DNA from: Planctomycetales bacterium
GTDB lineage: Bacteria > Planctomycetota > Planctomycetia > Planctomycetales > Planctomycetaceae
Length of the DNA stretch: 6,879 nt
Direction: 5' to 3'
Assembly: GCA_020050375.1 (NCBI GenBank)
Contig: JAGVKR010000502.1
Location: 1-6,879, forward strand
Made by a program: the position numbers and the translations under genes. Shown here piece after piece: positions 1 through 5,522 of this stretch (positions are counted from its first letter, which is position 1; each line of letters begins with the position of its first letter). The notes beneath the pieces were generated by a model. That model was not told where the DNA came from and ran no database searches. It worked only from the letters and a program-made list of their open reading frames with translations.

Positions 1-1
1 A

Positions 2-703
2 CCGAAAGCGGTCACGGTTCGCGAAGTGGCGGCGGCCATGCGCCGCGCGAAGGCGGGAACGGGGAAGATCCTCGTCGTCGCCGGGCCGGCCGTCATCCAT
101 ACCGGGTCGAGCGCGTTGTTCAGTCAGTTGATCCGCCAGGGCTACGTCAACCTGTTGTTTGCCGGCAACGCTCTCGCGGCCCACGACATCGAGCAGGCGT
201 TCTACGGGACGAGCCTGGGGGTCTCGCTCGAAGAGGGACGGACCCGCGAAGGGGGCAACGAGCACCATCTTCGTTCGATCAATCGCATTCGCCGCCTGGG
301 AGGGATCCGGGCTGCGATCGAGTCGGGCGTTCTGACGAGCGGCGTCATGTACGAGTGCGTGAAGAACAACGTCCCGTTCGTGCTGGCCGGCTCGATTCGG
401 GACGATGGGCCGCTCCCCGAGGTCATCACCGACGCGCGCGAGGCGCAGCACGTGATGCGCGACCAGATCGGCGACGTGACCTTCTGCCTGATGATCGCCA
501 CGGCGCTGCACTCGGTCGCGGTCGGCAATCTGTTGCCGGCGCGGGTCAAGGTCGTGTGCGTCGACATCAACCCGGCCAATGTCACGAAGCTGGCCGACCG
601 CGGCAGCGTTCAGACGGTGGGACTCGTCACCGACGTCGAGCCGTTCTTGCGTGTTCTCGTGCAGGAGCTCGACCGCGAACCGGGGACGCCAGCGACGGCT
701 TGA
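2..703 (+). CDS. TIGR00300 / LOR-SDH family protein (ornithine cyclodeaminase-type domain), 5' partial
   Basis: The frame is open to the left edge; 233 codons are visible, so the N-terminal portion of a roughly 400-residue family is missing. The first start-like codon inside the window (GTG at 26) is probably internal. The protein resembles the TIGR00300 / 'LOR/SDH bifunctional enzyme' domain, which also forms the C-terminal half of cyanobacterial AgrE/ArgZ and acts there and in archaea as an NAD-dependent ornithine cyclodeaminase (ornithine to proline plus ammonia). Visible landmarks in partial numbering: VVAGPAVIHTG near 25-35, FAGNALAAHD near 53-62, the block GVMYECVKNNVPFVLAG near 114-130 followed by SIRDDGPLP, and VCVDINPANVTKLADRGS near 185-202. 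These suit a Rossmann-like dinucleotide site. It is cytoplasmic, with no signal or membrane segment. The family match is strong, but the exact substrate cannot be proved from sequence. Its downstream neighbour is an ArgE/DapE-type hydrolase, separated by a repeat element. Confidence 0.88.
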   Translation, partial: PKAVTVREVAAAMRRAKAGTGKILVVAGPAVIHTGSSALFSQLIRQGYVNLLFAGNALAAHDIEQAFYGTSLGVSLEEGRTREGGNEHHLRSINRIRRLGGIRAAIESGVLTSGVMYECVKNNVPFVLAGSIRDDGPLPEVITDAREAQHVMRDQIGDVTFCLMIATALHSVAVGNLLPARVKVVCVDINPANVTKLADRGSVQTVGLVTDVEPFLRVLVQELDREPGTPATA

Positions 704-798
704 TGGGGAGTCTCGTCAGCTATTAGGAGGAGTGATCGAGCGCCGCCGATGTGCGTCTCGGAGACGCGAATGTACGTCGCGAATCGGCGAGCGCGTTT

Positions 799-961
799 CC
801 CCCCCTTAGGAAGGGGGGGCAGGGGGGGTCGCTTTGCAGGAACGAGAGCTTGCAACTTCCGACAAGACTTTGATGTTCGGTACTCGTTCGTCTTCGCTCG
901 CGAGGGCCAGCCGGCTCACTCTGCGACGCGACCCCCCCGACCCCCCCTTCCTAAGGGGGGG
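799..961. mobile_element. MITE-like element with G/C-run terminal inverted repeats
   Basis: The left end (799-839) and right end (921-961) are inverted copies: 41 bp with four mismatches. Each arm reads, from outside in, C7, TTAGGAA, G7, two variable bases, G7, TCGC, then a less exact tail ending GCAG. The variable dinucleotide is CA on the left and TC in the right arm read in reverse. Within each arm C7-TT and AA-G7 can also pair as a small hairpin. The 81-bp interior has no convincing ORF, so the element would be non-autonomous. I see no clear target-site duplication. It fills most of the 344-bp gene-free stretch between the two flanking genes. The remaining part (704-798) holds only an AGGAGG at 725-730, with no credible gene behind it. 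Short G/C-run palindromes like this are common in planctomycete spacers. It could equally be a structural or terminator-like repeat rather than a transposable one. Confidence 0.7.
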
Positions 962-986
962 AGCAATCGCGCGAATCGTCGTGACT

Positions 987-1015
987 ACGACACGACCTGC
1001 GAAGTGCGATACAAT
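987..1015 (+). promoter_or_regulatory. candidate sigma70-type promoter for the M20 hydrolase gene
   Basis: ACGACA at 987-992 (four of six matches to TTGACA) is followed by exactly 17 bp and then TACAAT at 1010-1015 (five of six matches to TATAAT). Transcription would begin near 1022, giving a leader of about 26 nt to the GTG at 1048. It lies just outside the MITE-like element. Good spacing, but a -35 this degenerate can arise by chance. Confidence 0.35.
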
Positions 1016-1047
1016 CAACATGGGCTTGACCGCAAGTTCCCACACCC

Positions 1048-2250
1048 GTGATCGAGCCATCTGGAGTCGCCGCCTTGGATCCCGCTGAGATTCTCAAAAA
1101 CCTCGTTGCCATCCCCAGCATCAATCCGATGGGGCGCGACCTTGCAGGACCCGAGTTCTTCGAAACGCGGCTCACCGACTGGCTGGTCGATTTCTTCCGC
1201 CGGCTGGAAGTTCCCCACCAGCGACTCGAAGTGTCTCCCGGCCGGTCCAATGTGGTCGCGCGCATTCTGCGGCCCGGCGCCAAGACGACGATTCTCCTCG
1301 ATGCCCATCAGGACACCGTGCCGGTCGATGGAATGACGATCGCCCCCTTCGACCCGGTCGTCAAAGAGGGGCGGCTCTACGGACGGGGCGCGTGCGACGT
1401 CAAAGGAGGGATGGCGGCCATGCTGGCGGCATTCGCGCGGCTGGCGCGCGAAACTCCCGACAGTGCGGCGAACGTGATCATGTCGTGCACCTGCGATGAG
1501 GAGTTCACCGCCACGGGGGCCCGCAGTCTGGCAGGGCTATGGAGCGGGCACAACGCGTGCGATACGCTGCTCTCAATTCCCCCCGATGTGTGCGTGGTCG
1601 CCGAGCCGACCGATCTCAATATCATCGTGGCCCATCGCGGCGCGATCCGCTGGAAGCTGCGGACGACGGGCCGGGCCTGTCACAGCTCGCGACCGAAGGA
1701 AGGGGTCAACGCGATCTACAAAATGGCGCAGGTCCTCTCATGTCTTGAACGTTATGCCGAAGAATTGCCGCGGATGGCCCCCACCCATCCGCTCTGCGGC
1801 TCGGCGACAATCAGCGTCGGGCGAATTGAGGGAGGGGTGAGCGTCAACGTCGTCCCGGACGAATGTACGATCGAGATCGATCGCCGCGTCATTCCCGGAG
1901 AAGATCCGCAGCAGGTGATTCCGCACGTGACGACGTATTTGCGCGAGCGTCTCGACGTCGATTTCGAGATGTTCCCTTCGTGGCTCGACGGGGCGACCCT
2001 CTCGGACCGGAACAACGGCCCCTGGGCCGACCGGCTGATGCGGCATATCGCGGCTGTCGTCGGACCCCGCGAGAAACAGGGGGCGTGGTACGGCACGAAC
2101 GGCTCGCGATTCGCTGTGACCGGCGTGCCCGCCATCGTCTTCGGTCCCGGTTCGATTGCGCAGGCGCACACGAAGGACGAATGGATCGACATCGAACAAC
2201 TCCGACAAGCGTCGGAGATTTACTATCGGATGTGCGCGGTGGGAGGATAG
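1048..2250 (+). CDS. M20 family metallopeptidase, ArgE/DapE-type deacylase
   Basis: A complete 400-residue protein of the usual length for ArgE (acetylornithine deacetylase), DapE (succinyl-diaminopimelate desuccinylase) and related amidohydrolases that hydrolyse N-acyl amino acids with two zinc or cobalt ions. All M20 landmarks are present: H87 and D89 in LLDAHQDTVPVD, bridging D117 in GRGACDVKGG, catalytic base E151 with ligand E152 in CDEEF, E186 in VAEPTD, and H374 in AQAHTKDEW. H212 in GRACHSS matches the conserved lid/dimerisation-domain histidine. The lid domain spans roughly 190-305. It is cytoplasmic. The GTG at 1048 lacks an obvious ribosome site. The in-frame TTG at 1075 has GGAG 8 nt upstream (1063-1066) and would start the protein right at the conserved DPAEILKNLVAIPS, so the true start may be nine codons later. 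The ornithine cyclodeaminase-type gene upstream hints at an acetylornithine-like substrate, but sequence alone does not separate ArgE from DapE or other M20 activities. Confidence 0.93.
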   Translation: MIEPSGVAALDPAEILKNLVAIPSINPMGRDLAGPEFFETRLTDWLVDFFRRLEVPHQRLEVSPGRSNVVARILRPGAKTTILLDAHQDTVPVDGMTIAPFDPVVKEGRLYGRGACDVKGGMAAMLAAFARLARETPDSAANVIMSCTCDEEFTATGARSLAGLWSGHNACDTLLSIPPDVCVVAEPTDLNIIVAHRGAIRWKLRTTGRACHSSRPKEGVNAIYKMAQVLSCLERYAEELPRMAPTHPLCGSATISVGRIEGGVSVNVVPDECTIEIDRRVIPGEDPQQVIPHVTTYLRERLDVDFEMFPSWLDGATLSDRNNGPWADRLMRHIAAVVGPREKQGAWYGTNGSRFAVTGVPAIVFGPGSIAQAHTKDEWIDIEQLRQASEIYYRMCAVGG

Positions 2251-2255
2251 ATGCG

Positions 2256-2362
2256 GCTTGAGGCTTGCGACCCGAGGCTTGAGGAAGAGGGCAAAGCCGC
2301 GCCGCGGCTTGCCGTTTTTGCTCAAGTCTCAAGCCCCAGGTCTCAAGCCCCAGGTCTCAAGC
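2256..2362. repeat. inverted arrays of 7-bp units flanking a hairpin
   Basis: The left array (2256-2283) reads in exact 7-bp steps GCTTGAG, GCTTGCG, ACCCGAG, GCTTGAG. The right array (2321-2362) reads CTCAAGT, CTCAAGC, CCCAGGT, CTCAAGC, CCCAGGT, CTCAAGC. Its reverse complement is built from the same GCTTGAG unit alternating with ACCTGGG and ACTTGAG. The two arrays therefore form an imperfect long dyad around the hairpin at 2291-2310. The element begins six bases after the stop of the M20 gene. GCTTGAG-based heptamer repeats resemble spacer repeats seen in planctomycetes and recall the heptanucleotide STRR repeats of cyanobacteria. Function unknown. Confidence 0.75.
2291..2318 (+). terminator. 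candidate intrinsic terminator after the M20 gene
   Basis: AAGCCGC (2294-2300) pairs perfectly with GCGGCTT (2304-2310) across a 3-nt loop. A further GC/GC pair (2291-2292 with 2311-2312) extends it after a bulged A. Five T residues follow at 2314-2318. It lies about 40 bp after the M20 stop codon, in the right orientation to end that transcript, and sits at the centre of the heptamer dyad. The T tract is short and separated from the stem by two or three bases, so efficiency may be modest. Confidence 0.5.
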
Positions 2363-2500
2363 CTTTCCCGCTCGCCGAAGCAACCTGTCTTGACGCTTTT
2401 CTGAAGGCGTGATACAGCCCTGCATCATGGGTTGCTGGCGCCCTGACCGCCCCCGGGGAGTGCGGTGCCTTGGGGGTAAATGGATCCCGAATTTTTGCAT

Positions 2501-2516
2501 GGAAGGCGTTGCCGTG
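2501..2516 (+). promoter_or_regulatory. ribosome binding site and GTG start that set the membrane-protein N-terminus
   Basis: GGAAGG at 2501-2506 precedes GTG at 2514 by 7 nt, the best start signal for the following gene. Longer in-frame alternatives (GTG 2409, ATG 2427, ATG 2499) have no comparable site. They would add a Cys/Trp-rich stretch unlike the rest of the protein. Confidence 0.5.
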
Positions 2517-3938
2517 CCCTTGACCAAGCCTGTGTTTTTCCAATCCGATCGTCTCCCGCGGTGGCGCACCGCCCTCGTCGGGGGATGGATGTGGCTGCGA
2601 CTTCGCTTCCGTCACAATCCGGGCTTCGTAACCGCCGCCACCGCCGGCTCGATCGGACTGCTCTTGGCTCTGTACCTGTTGTTGAACGGGGGCTTGGGTT
2701 ACTTCGGTGGTGAGAAAGCTGAGACCGAAGGAATTGCCAACGACGACCTCGGAGAAGAAGAGAAACTGCTGCCGCGGCGGGATTCCCTCGTCTCGGCGCC
2801 GCGCGTGAAATCCGATTCTGACAGGTTCGGTTTTGGAGAGGACGGCCGCGGAAGGGCCTTCCTCCCACCCAAGACTGCTGATGACGACGACATCAGCGAC
2901 AAACCGTCGCTTGCCAGACCGCGGAAGCTCCCCAGGATCGACGACGAGCCGGTGCTCGCGGAGGAGCCCTCGAACGAAGAACCCGACTCGAATGACCCAC
3001 CGGCAATCGTGACTGAGCGCGCCGTTGCCAGCCGCGACAAGCAGCCGAAGGAAGAGGAACCGGAAGAAGAGGACGAACCGAAATCGGACGACGATGGCGG
3101 GTTCCTGCCGAACCACGAACCGGTCGTCGCTCGCAGCGAAGAGAAGCCGGCCGAGGACGACACTCCGCCAGCCCGGACGAAACCCGCCCTCGCAACGCTG
3201 CCGGTCTTCGTTGATGACAATGAGAAGGATGACGACGTCAAGAAGGAAGGCGAGAAGACGGCCGACGAGAAAAAGGACGACGAGCCGCAGAAGTCGATCT
3301 CACAAACGACGATCGTCGCCTCTGGCGATCCTCAGTCGAAGGCGATTGAAGCAGAAATTCCGGCCGCGGACGACGATCCGTTCGTTAGCCCGCAGCGGCC
3401 ATCGAGCTGGAGGGATTCCAAGGCCAAGCCGCTTCCCCCCGTTAAAGAACCGGTTGCCGGTTCTGCCAGGCAAAGCCGCGCGGTCGAAACGGCCGTGTTT
3501 GCGACACCAGAGCGCGAGGCGCCCCGTACGACACAAGCCCGCCCCTCTGCCGAACCGGCAAAGCTGGACCTCGAGATCCGCGCGCCGAAATCGGTCTCAC
3601 CCGGCCAGACGTTTGACATCGAATTCATCGTGACGAACAACAGCCGTCAATCGGTCGAGGGGGCCAATCTCTCGGTCGCGTTGCCGCCGGGTCTCGTCCA
3701 TCCGCAGGGGCCGGAACTCGAACAGCCGATCGCATCGATCGCCGGTTGCCAGCAGTACCGGGGACGAATGAAGGTCAAGGCAGTCGGCTCTGGCGAGCTT
3801 TCCCCGCGTGCCGACGTCTCGGTGCGCGGCACGATCGGCGCGCAATCGAGCGTCACGCTCCGCGTCGGCACGGCGCGCGTCGTTCGCTCCGGCTCGTTCG
3901 ACCCGTGCGCGTGCGAACCGATTCGCACGGTGCGGTGA
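2514..3938 (+). CDS. membrane-anchored acidic protein with C-terminal DUF11-like domain
   Basis: From the GTG at 2514 the product is 474 residues. Residues 1-35 are basic (RLPRWR, RLRFRH). One strong hydrophobic helix follows at about 36-58 (VTAATAGSIGLLLALYLLL). By the positive-inside rule the remainder should lie outside the cytoplasm. Residues 65-348 are a low-complexity, probably disordered linker dominated by D, E, K, P and S, with runs such as EEEPEEEDEPKSDDD. Short aliphatic islands recur in it: EPVLAE, EPVVAR, KPALAT, TTIVAS, TAVFAT. Residues 351-452 (LDLEIRAPKSVSPGQ, then FDIEFIVTNNS, then LSVALPPGLV) look like a DUF11/CARDB-type immunoglobulin-like beta domain. The tail DPCACEP has two cysteines. 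No catalytic motif is visible. A role in the cell envelope or in spanning the periplasmic space is inference. The gene follows a terminator-like repeat and converges on the minus-strand genes. Confidence 0.8.
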   Translation: MPLTKPVFFQSDRLPRWRTALVGGWMWLRLRFRHNPGFVTAATAGSIGLLLALYLLLNGGLGYFGGEKAETEGIANDDLGEEEKLLPRRDSLVSAPRVKSDSDRFGFGEDGRGRAFLPPKTADDDDISDKPSLARPRKLPRIDDEPVLAEEPSNEEPDSNDPPAIVTERAVASRDKQPKEEEPEEEDEPKSDDDGGFLPNHEPVVARSEEKPAEDDTPPARTKPALATLPVFVDDNEKDDDVKKEGEKTADEKKDDEPQKSISQTTIVASGDPQSKAIEAEIPAADDDPFVSPQRPSSWRDSKAKPLPPVKEPVAGSARQSRAVETAVFATPEREAPRTTQARPSAEPAKLDLEIRAPKSVSPGQTFDIEFIVTNNSRQSVEGANLSVALPPGLVHPQGPELEQPIASIAGCQQYRGRMKVKAVGSGELSPRADVSVRGTIGAQSSVTLRVGTARVVRSGSFDPCACEPIRTVR

Positions 3939-3942
3939 GGGC

Positions 3943-4001
3943 GTAGTGTTGGCTTCAGCCGACACGATAAAGCGTTCCGTGTGGACTGAAGTCCACACTA
4001 C
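3943..4001. repeat. paired palindromes between convergent genes
   Basis: Two 24-bp copies lie in inverted orientation, 3943-3966 and 3978-4001, separated by 11 bp. They agree at 20 of 24 positions. Each copy is itself a hairpin with a 9-bp stem (GTGTNGNCT-type) around a TC/GA centre. The four differences fall at two base pairs of the stem and keep it paired. The element begins 4 bp after the stop of the membrane-protein gene and ends 44 bp before the stop of the minus-strand metalloprotease-like gene. It is therefore placed where a bidirectional terminator would be, though no T tract follows. Similar GTAGTGT-ended palindromes are common in planctomycete spacers. Nothing else is seen up to 4045. 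Confidence 0.7.
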
Positions 4002-4045
4002 AGGTCGCCAGTTTCGACGACGATCGTCACAGGCATCGAGCCCCG

Positions 4046-4465
4046 TCAGAAGGAATTTCCCGCCGGCCGTCGAAAACCCCAACTGGCCGCCAGAGCATCG
4101 GCCGCCTCTTCGACGTCAGTGATCTCGCCCCATCCCCCGTTTCGCAGAAATGCGTGCGCGAATTCGTGGGCGATGACATAAAAGGCAAAGGCTTCAGAGC
4201 AATGCGCCAGGCGCGGCCGGAGAACCACGCAGCGGCTGCTGTTTCCAATCGGTCCGGGACTCGCCATCCAGAGCGTCCAGCCCTGGCCGGGCACGAACTC
4301 CTCCAGCGCCACGCGGAACCGAGGATCGTCGAGGAAGTCGCGCTGCACCTCGATCGGAAGGGCGTCCAGGACGGCAAGCACTCGGCGTTGCAGCGGTTCG
4401 TAGTCAACGAAGGCTTCGAGATACGCGGAGAAAATGGACGAAACTCCCGGTCCTGGTGAAATCAT
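4046..4465 (-). CDS. small HExxH (minigluzincin-like) putative zinc metalloprotease
   Basis: From ATG at 4465 the product is 139 residues; an in-frame TTG two codons earlier is the alternative. The defining feature is VIAHEFAHAFL, with the HEFAH zinc motif at about residues 100-104. A glutamate in the segment DVEEAADALAASWGF (about 118-132) follows 15 residues after the second histidine and fits the third ligand of gluzincin-type ExxAD motifs, as in ImmA/IrrE and minigluzincin folds. No signal peptide or membrane helix is seen, so it is probably cytoplasmic. The N-terminal 95 residues show no known domain to me. The start codon lies 30 bp after the stop of the upstream aldo/keto reductase on the same strand, suggesting co-transcription. 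There is no clear Shine-Dalgarno site. The substrate is unknown, and proteolytic activity is inferred only from the motif. Confidence 0.78.
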   Translation of the reverse strand: MISPGPGVSSIFSAYLEAFVDYEPLQRRVLAVLDALPIEVQRDFLDDPRFRVALEEFVPGQGWTLWMASPGPIGNSSRCVVLRPRLAHCSEAFAFYVIAHEFAHAFLRNGGWGEITDVEEAADALAASWGFRRPAGNSF

Positions 4466-4495
4466 TCGCAATCGATCGGCGGACAGTCGCTTGCC

Positions 4496-5332
4496 TCAGC
4501 TCGCGACCAGATGTTCGATAGTCTTCAGTTCGTCTGCTTCCATCGTGAAGTTGAAAACTTCGAGATCCGCCTGCATGTGGTGCGGATCGGTGGTTCCCGT
4601 CAGGGGTATCATCCCGATATCGAGCGCAAAGCGAAAGACAATCTGGCTGGGCGTGCGACTGTGCCGTTTGGCAATTCGAGCCAGCTCGGGATGGGCTGTC
4701 GCGTCGCGATTCGCGGTCAACAGCGAAAAGCCCTGGTACACCAGGCCGTGTACGCGACAGAATTCGCGGACCTGACGATCCCAGCCTTGCGAGGCATAAC
4801 ACCGATTCTGAACGAAACGGGGCGGAACGCGTGCCTCCTTGCAGAGTGCCTGCAACTGCTCGAGGGTGACGTTGCTGACACCCAGCCAGCGCACGCGACC
4901 GCTGCCGTGAATCACCTCCATCGCTCGCCACGCGGCCCAATCATCGGCAGTCAAACCCACTCGCTGCGTCGGGCCATGCAGGAGATACGAATCGATTGTT
5001 TCAATTCCCAGATGCGTGAGCGAACTGGCGAACGACTGTTCGACCTGTTTGGAAATCGGGGCCTCTGGATCGTAAGGGAGCCGCTGATCCTGCCCCCTCT
5101 GAAACGTGAATTTGGTCTGCAGGAACAAGTCGTCGCGGACGACCAGTCTCTTCGAAATCGCCGACTGGATCGCCTGCCCGACCGCCGCCTCGTGGTAATG
5201 GCGGCGCTGGTTGGCCGTGTCGATGCCGCGAAATCCCTGTTCGATGGCCAGCTCGGTCAGGCGTGCCGTCTCGTCTTCCTTCCAGGCGGTTCCGTAAAGG
5301 AATTGCGGAACAGAAAAATCATCGATCGACAT
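4496..5332 (-). CDS. aldo/keto reductase
   Basis: From ATG at 5332 the product is 278 residues, a typical AKR length; a TTG at 5371 is the longest alternative but has no properly spaced ribosome site. The (beta/alpha)8-barrel NAD(P)H-dependent reductase tetrad is recognisable: D38 (GIDTANQRRHY), Y46, K74 (LFLQTKFTF) and H119 (DSYLLHGP). Further landmarks are RWLGVSNVT (148-156), the region near FVQNRCYAS (174-182), and IPLTGTTDPHHM (242-253), which replaces the usual IPKS-type phosphate-binding segment. Asp and Tyr of the tetrad are eight residues apart rather than five. This resembles a subgroup of AKRs with a longer D-to-Y loop, so the tetrad is probably intact. Cytoplasmic oxidoreductase of unknown carbonyl substrate. 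It is likely the first gene of a two-gene minus-strand operon with the small HEFAH protein. Confidence 0.92.
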   Translation of the reverse strand: MSIDDFSVPQFLYGTAWKEDETARLTELAIEQGFRGIDTANQRRHYHEAAVGQAIQSAISKRLVVRDDLFLQTKFTFQRGQDQRLPYDPEAPISKQVEQSFASSLTHLGIETIDSYLLHGPTQRVGLTADDWAAWRAMEVIHGSGRVRWLGVSNVTLEQLQALCKEARVPPRFVQNRCYASQGWDRQVREFCRVHGLVYQGFSLLTANRDATAHPELARIAKRHSRTPSQIVFRFALDIGMIPLTGTTDPHHMQADLEVFNFTMEADELKTIEHLVAS

Positions 5333-5383
5333 AGTCCGTTCTGACACCGTCGTCTCCCTATCCAGCAACAACCTCCCCTCTGC

Positions 5384-5418
5384 ATCCTCTATCTTCTATC
5401 CTCAATCCTCCATCCTCG
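5384..5418. repeat. perfect-register 7-bp tandem array in divergent spacer
   Basis: Five contiguous heptamers on the plus strand: ATCCTCT, ATCTTCT, ATCCTCA, ATCCTCC, ATCCTCG. Six positions are constant apart from one C-to-T change in unit 2; the seventh base varies (T, T, A, C, G). On the minus strand this is a purine-rich NGAGGAT array lying about 50 bp upstream of the reductase ATG and about 105 bp upstream of the plus-strand aldolase ATG. It could be leader sequence of the reductase transcript. The rest of the spacer (5419-5522) has no strong promoter match. Confidence 0.75.
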
Positions 5419-5522
5419 CCACCGGCTCCGGAAACACCCGTTTCGCCCACGCAACGCGGCCTTCCCGGAATTCGCCCAAATGACTATGTTGCGGCCGAAA
5501 CTCACCATTGGAAGTCGATCGC

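Noticed and set aside
732..809. Micro-ORF of 25 codons (GTG at 732) right after AGGAGG at 725-730.
   Set aside because: The spacing to the GTG is only 1 nt, the product is Arg/Cys-rich with no resemblance to a protein, and it ends inside the G/C-run repeat.
749..1088. Several ORFs of 84-100 codons across the MITE-like element on both strands.
   Set aside because: They are produced by translating the C/G runs (Pro/Arg/Gly-rich) and show no start signals or family resemblance.
2390..2418. TTGACG, 17 bp, TACAGC as a promoter for the membrane-protein gene.
   Set aside because: The -35 is good, but the -10 matches only three of six bases and lacks the final T. Too weak to annotate.
2343..3241. 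Long minus-strand ORFs (257 and 180 codons) opposite the acidic membrane protein.
   Set aside because: They are antisense shadows: the Asp/Glu/Lys-rich sense codons read as Ser/Phe/Arg-rich strings on the other strand. The sense frame has a start signal, a transmembrane helix and a recognisable domain.
4511..5344. 277-codon plus-strand ORF overlapping the aldo/keto reductase.
   Set aside because: The minus-strand frame carries the complete AKR tetrad and family motifs; the plus-strand reading has none.
5384..5418. CRISPR array or repeat-spacer structure from the periodic spacers.
   Set aside because: Units are 7 bp (and 7 or 9 bp elsewhere) with no unique spacers of CRISPR length, and there are no cas genes.
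5462..5490. TTCCCG, 17 bp, TATGTT as a promoter for the aldolase gene.
   Set aside because: Only three and four of six matches respectively; such matches are expected by chance in a spacer of this length.
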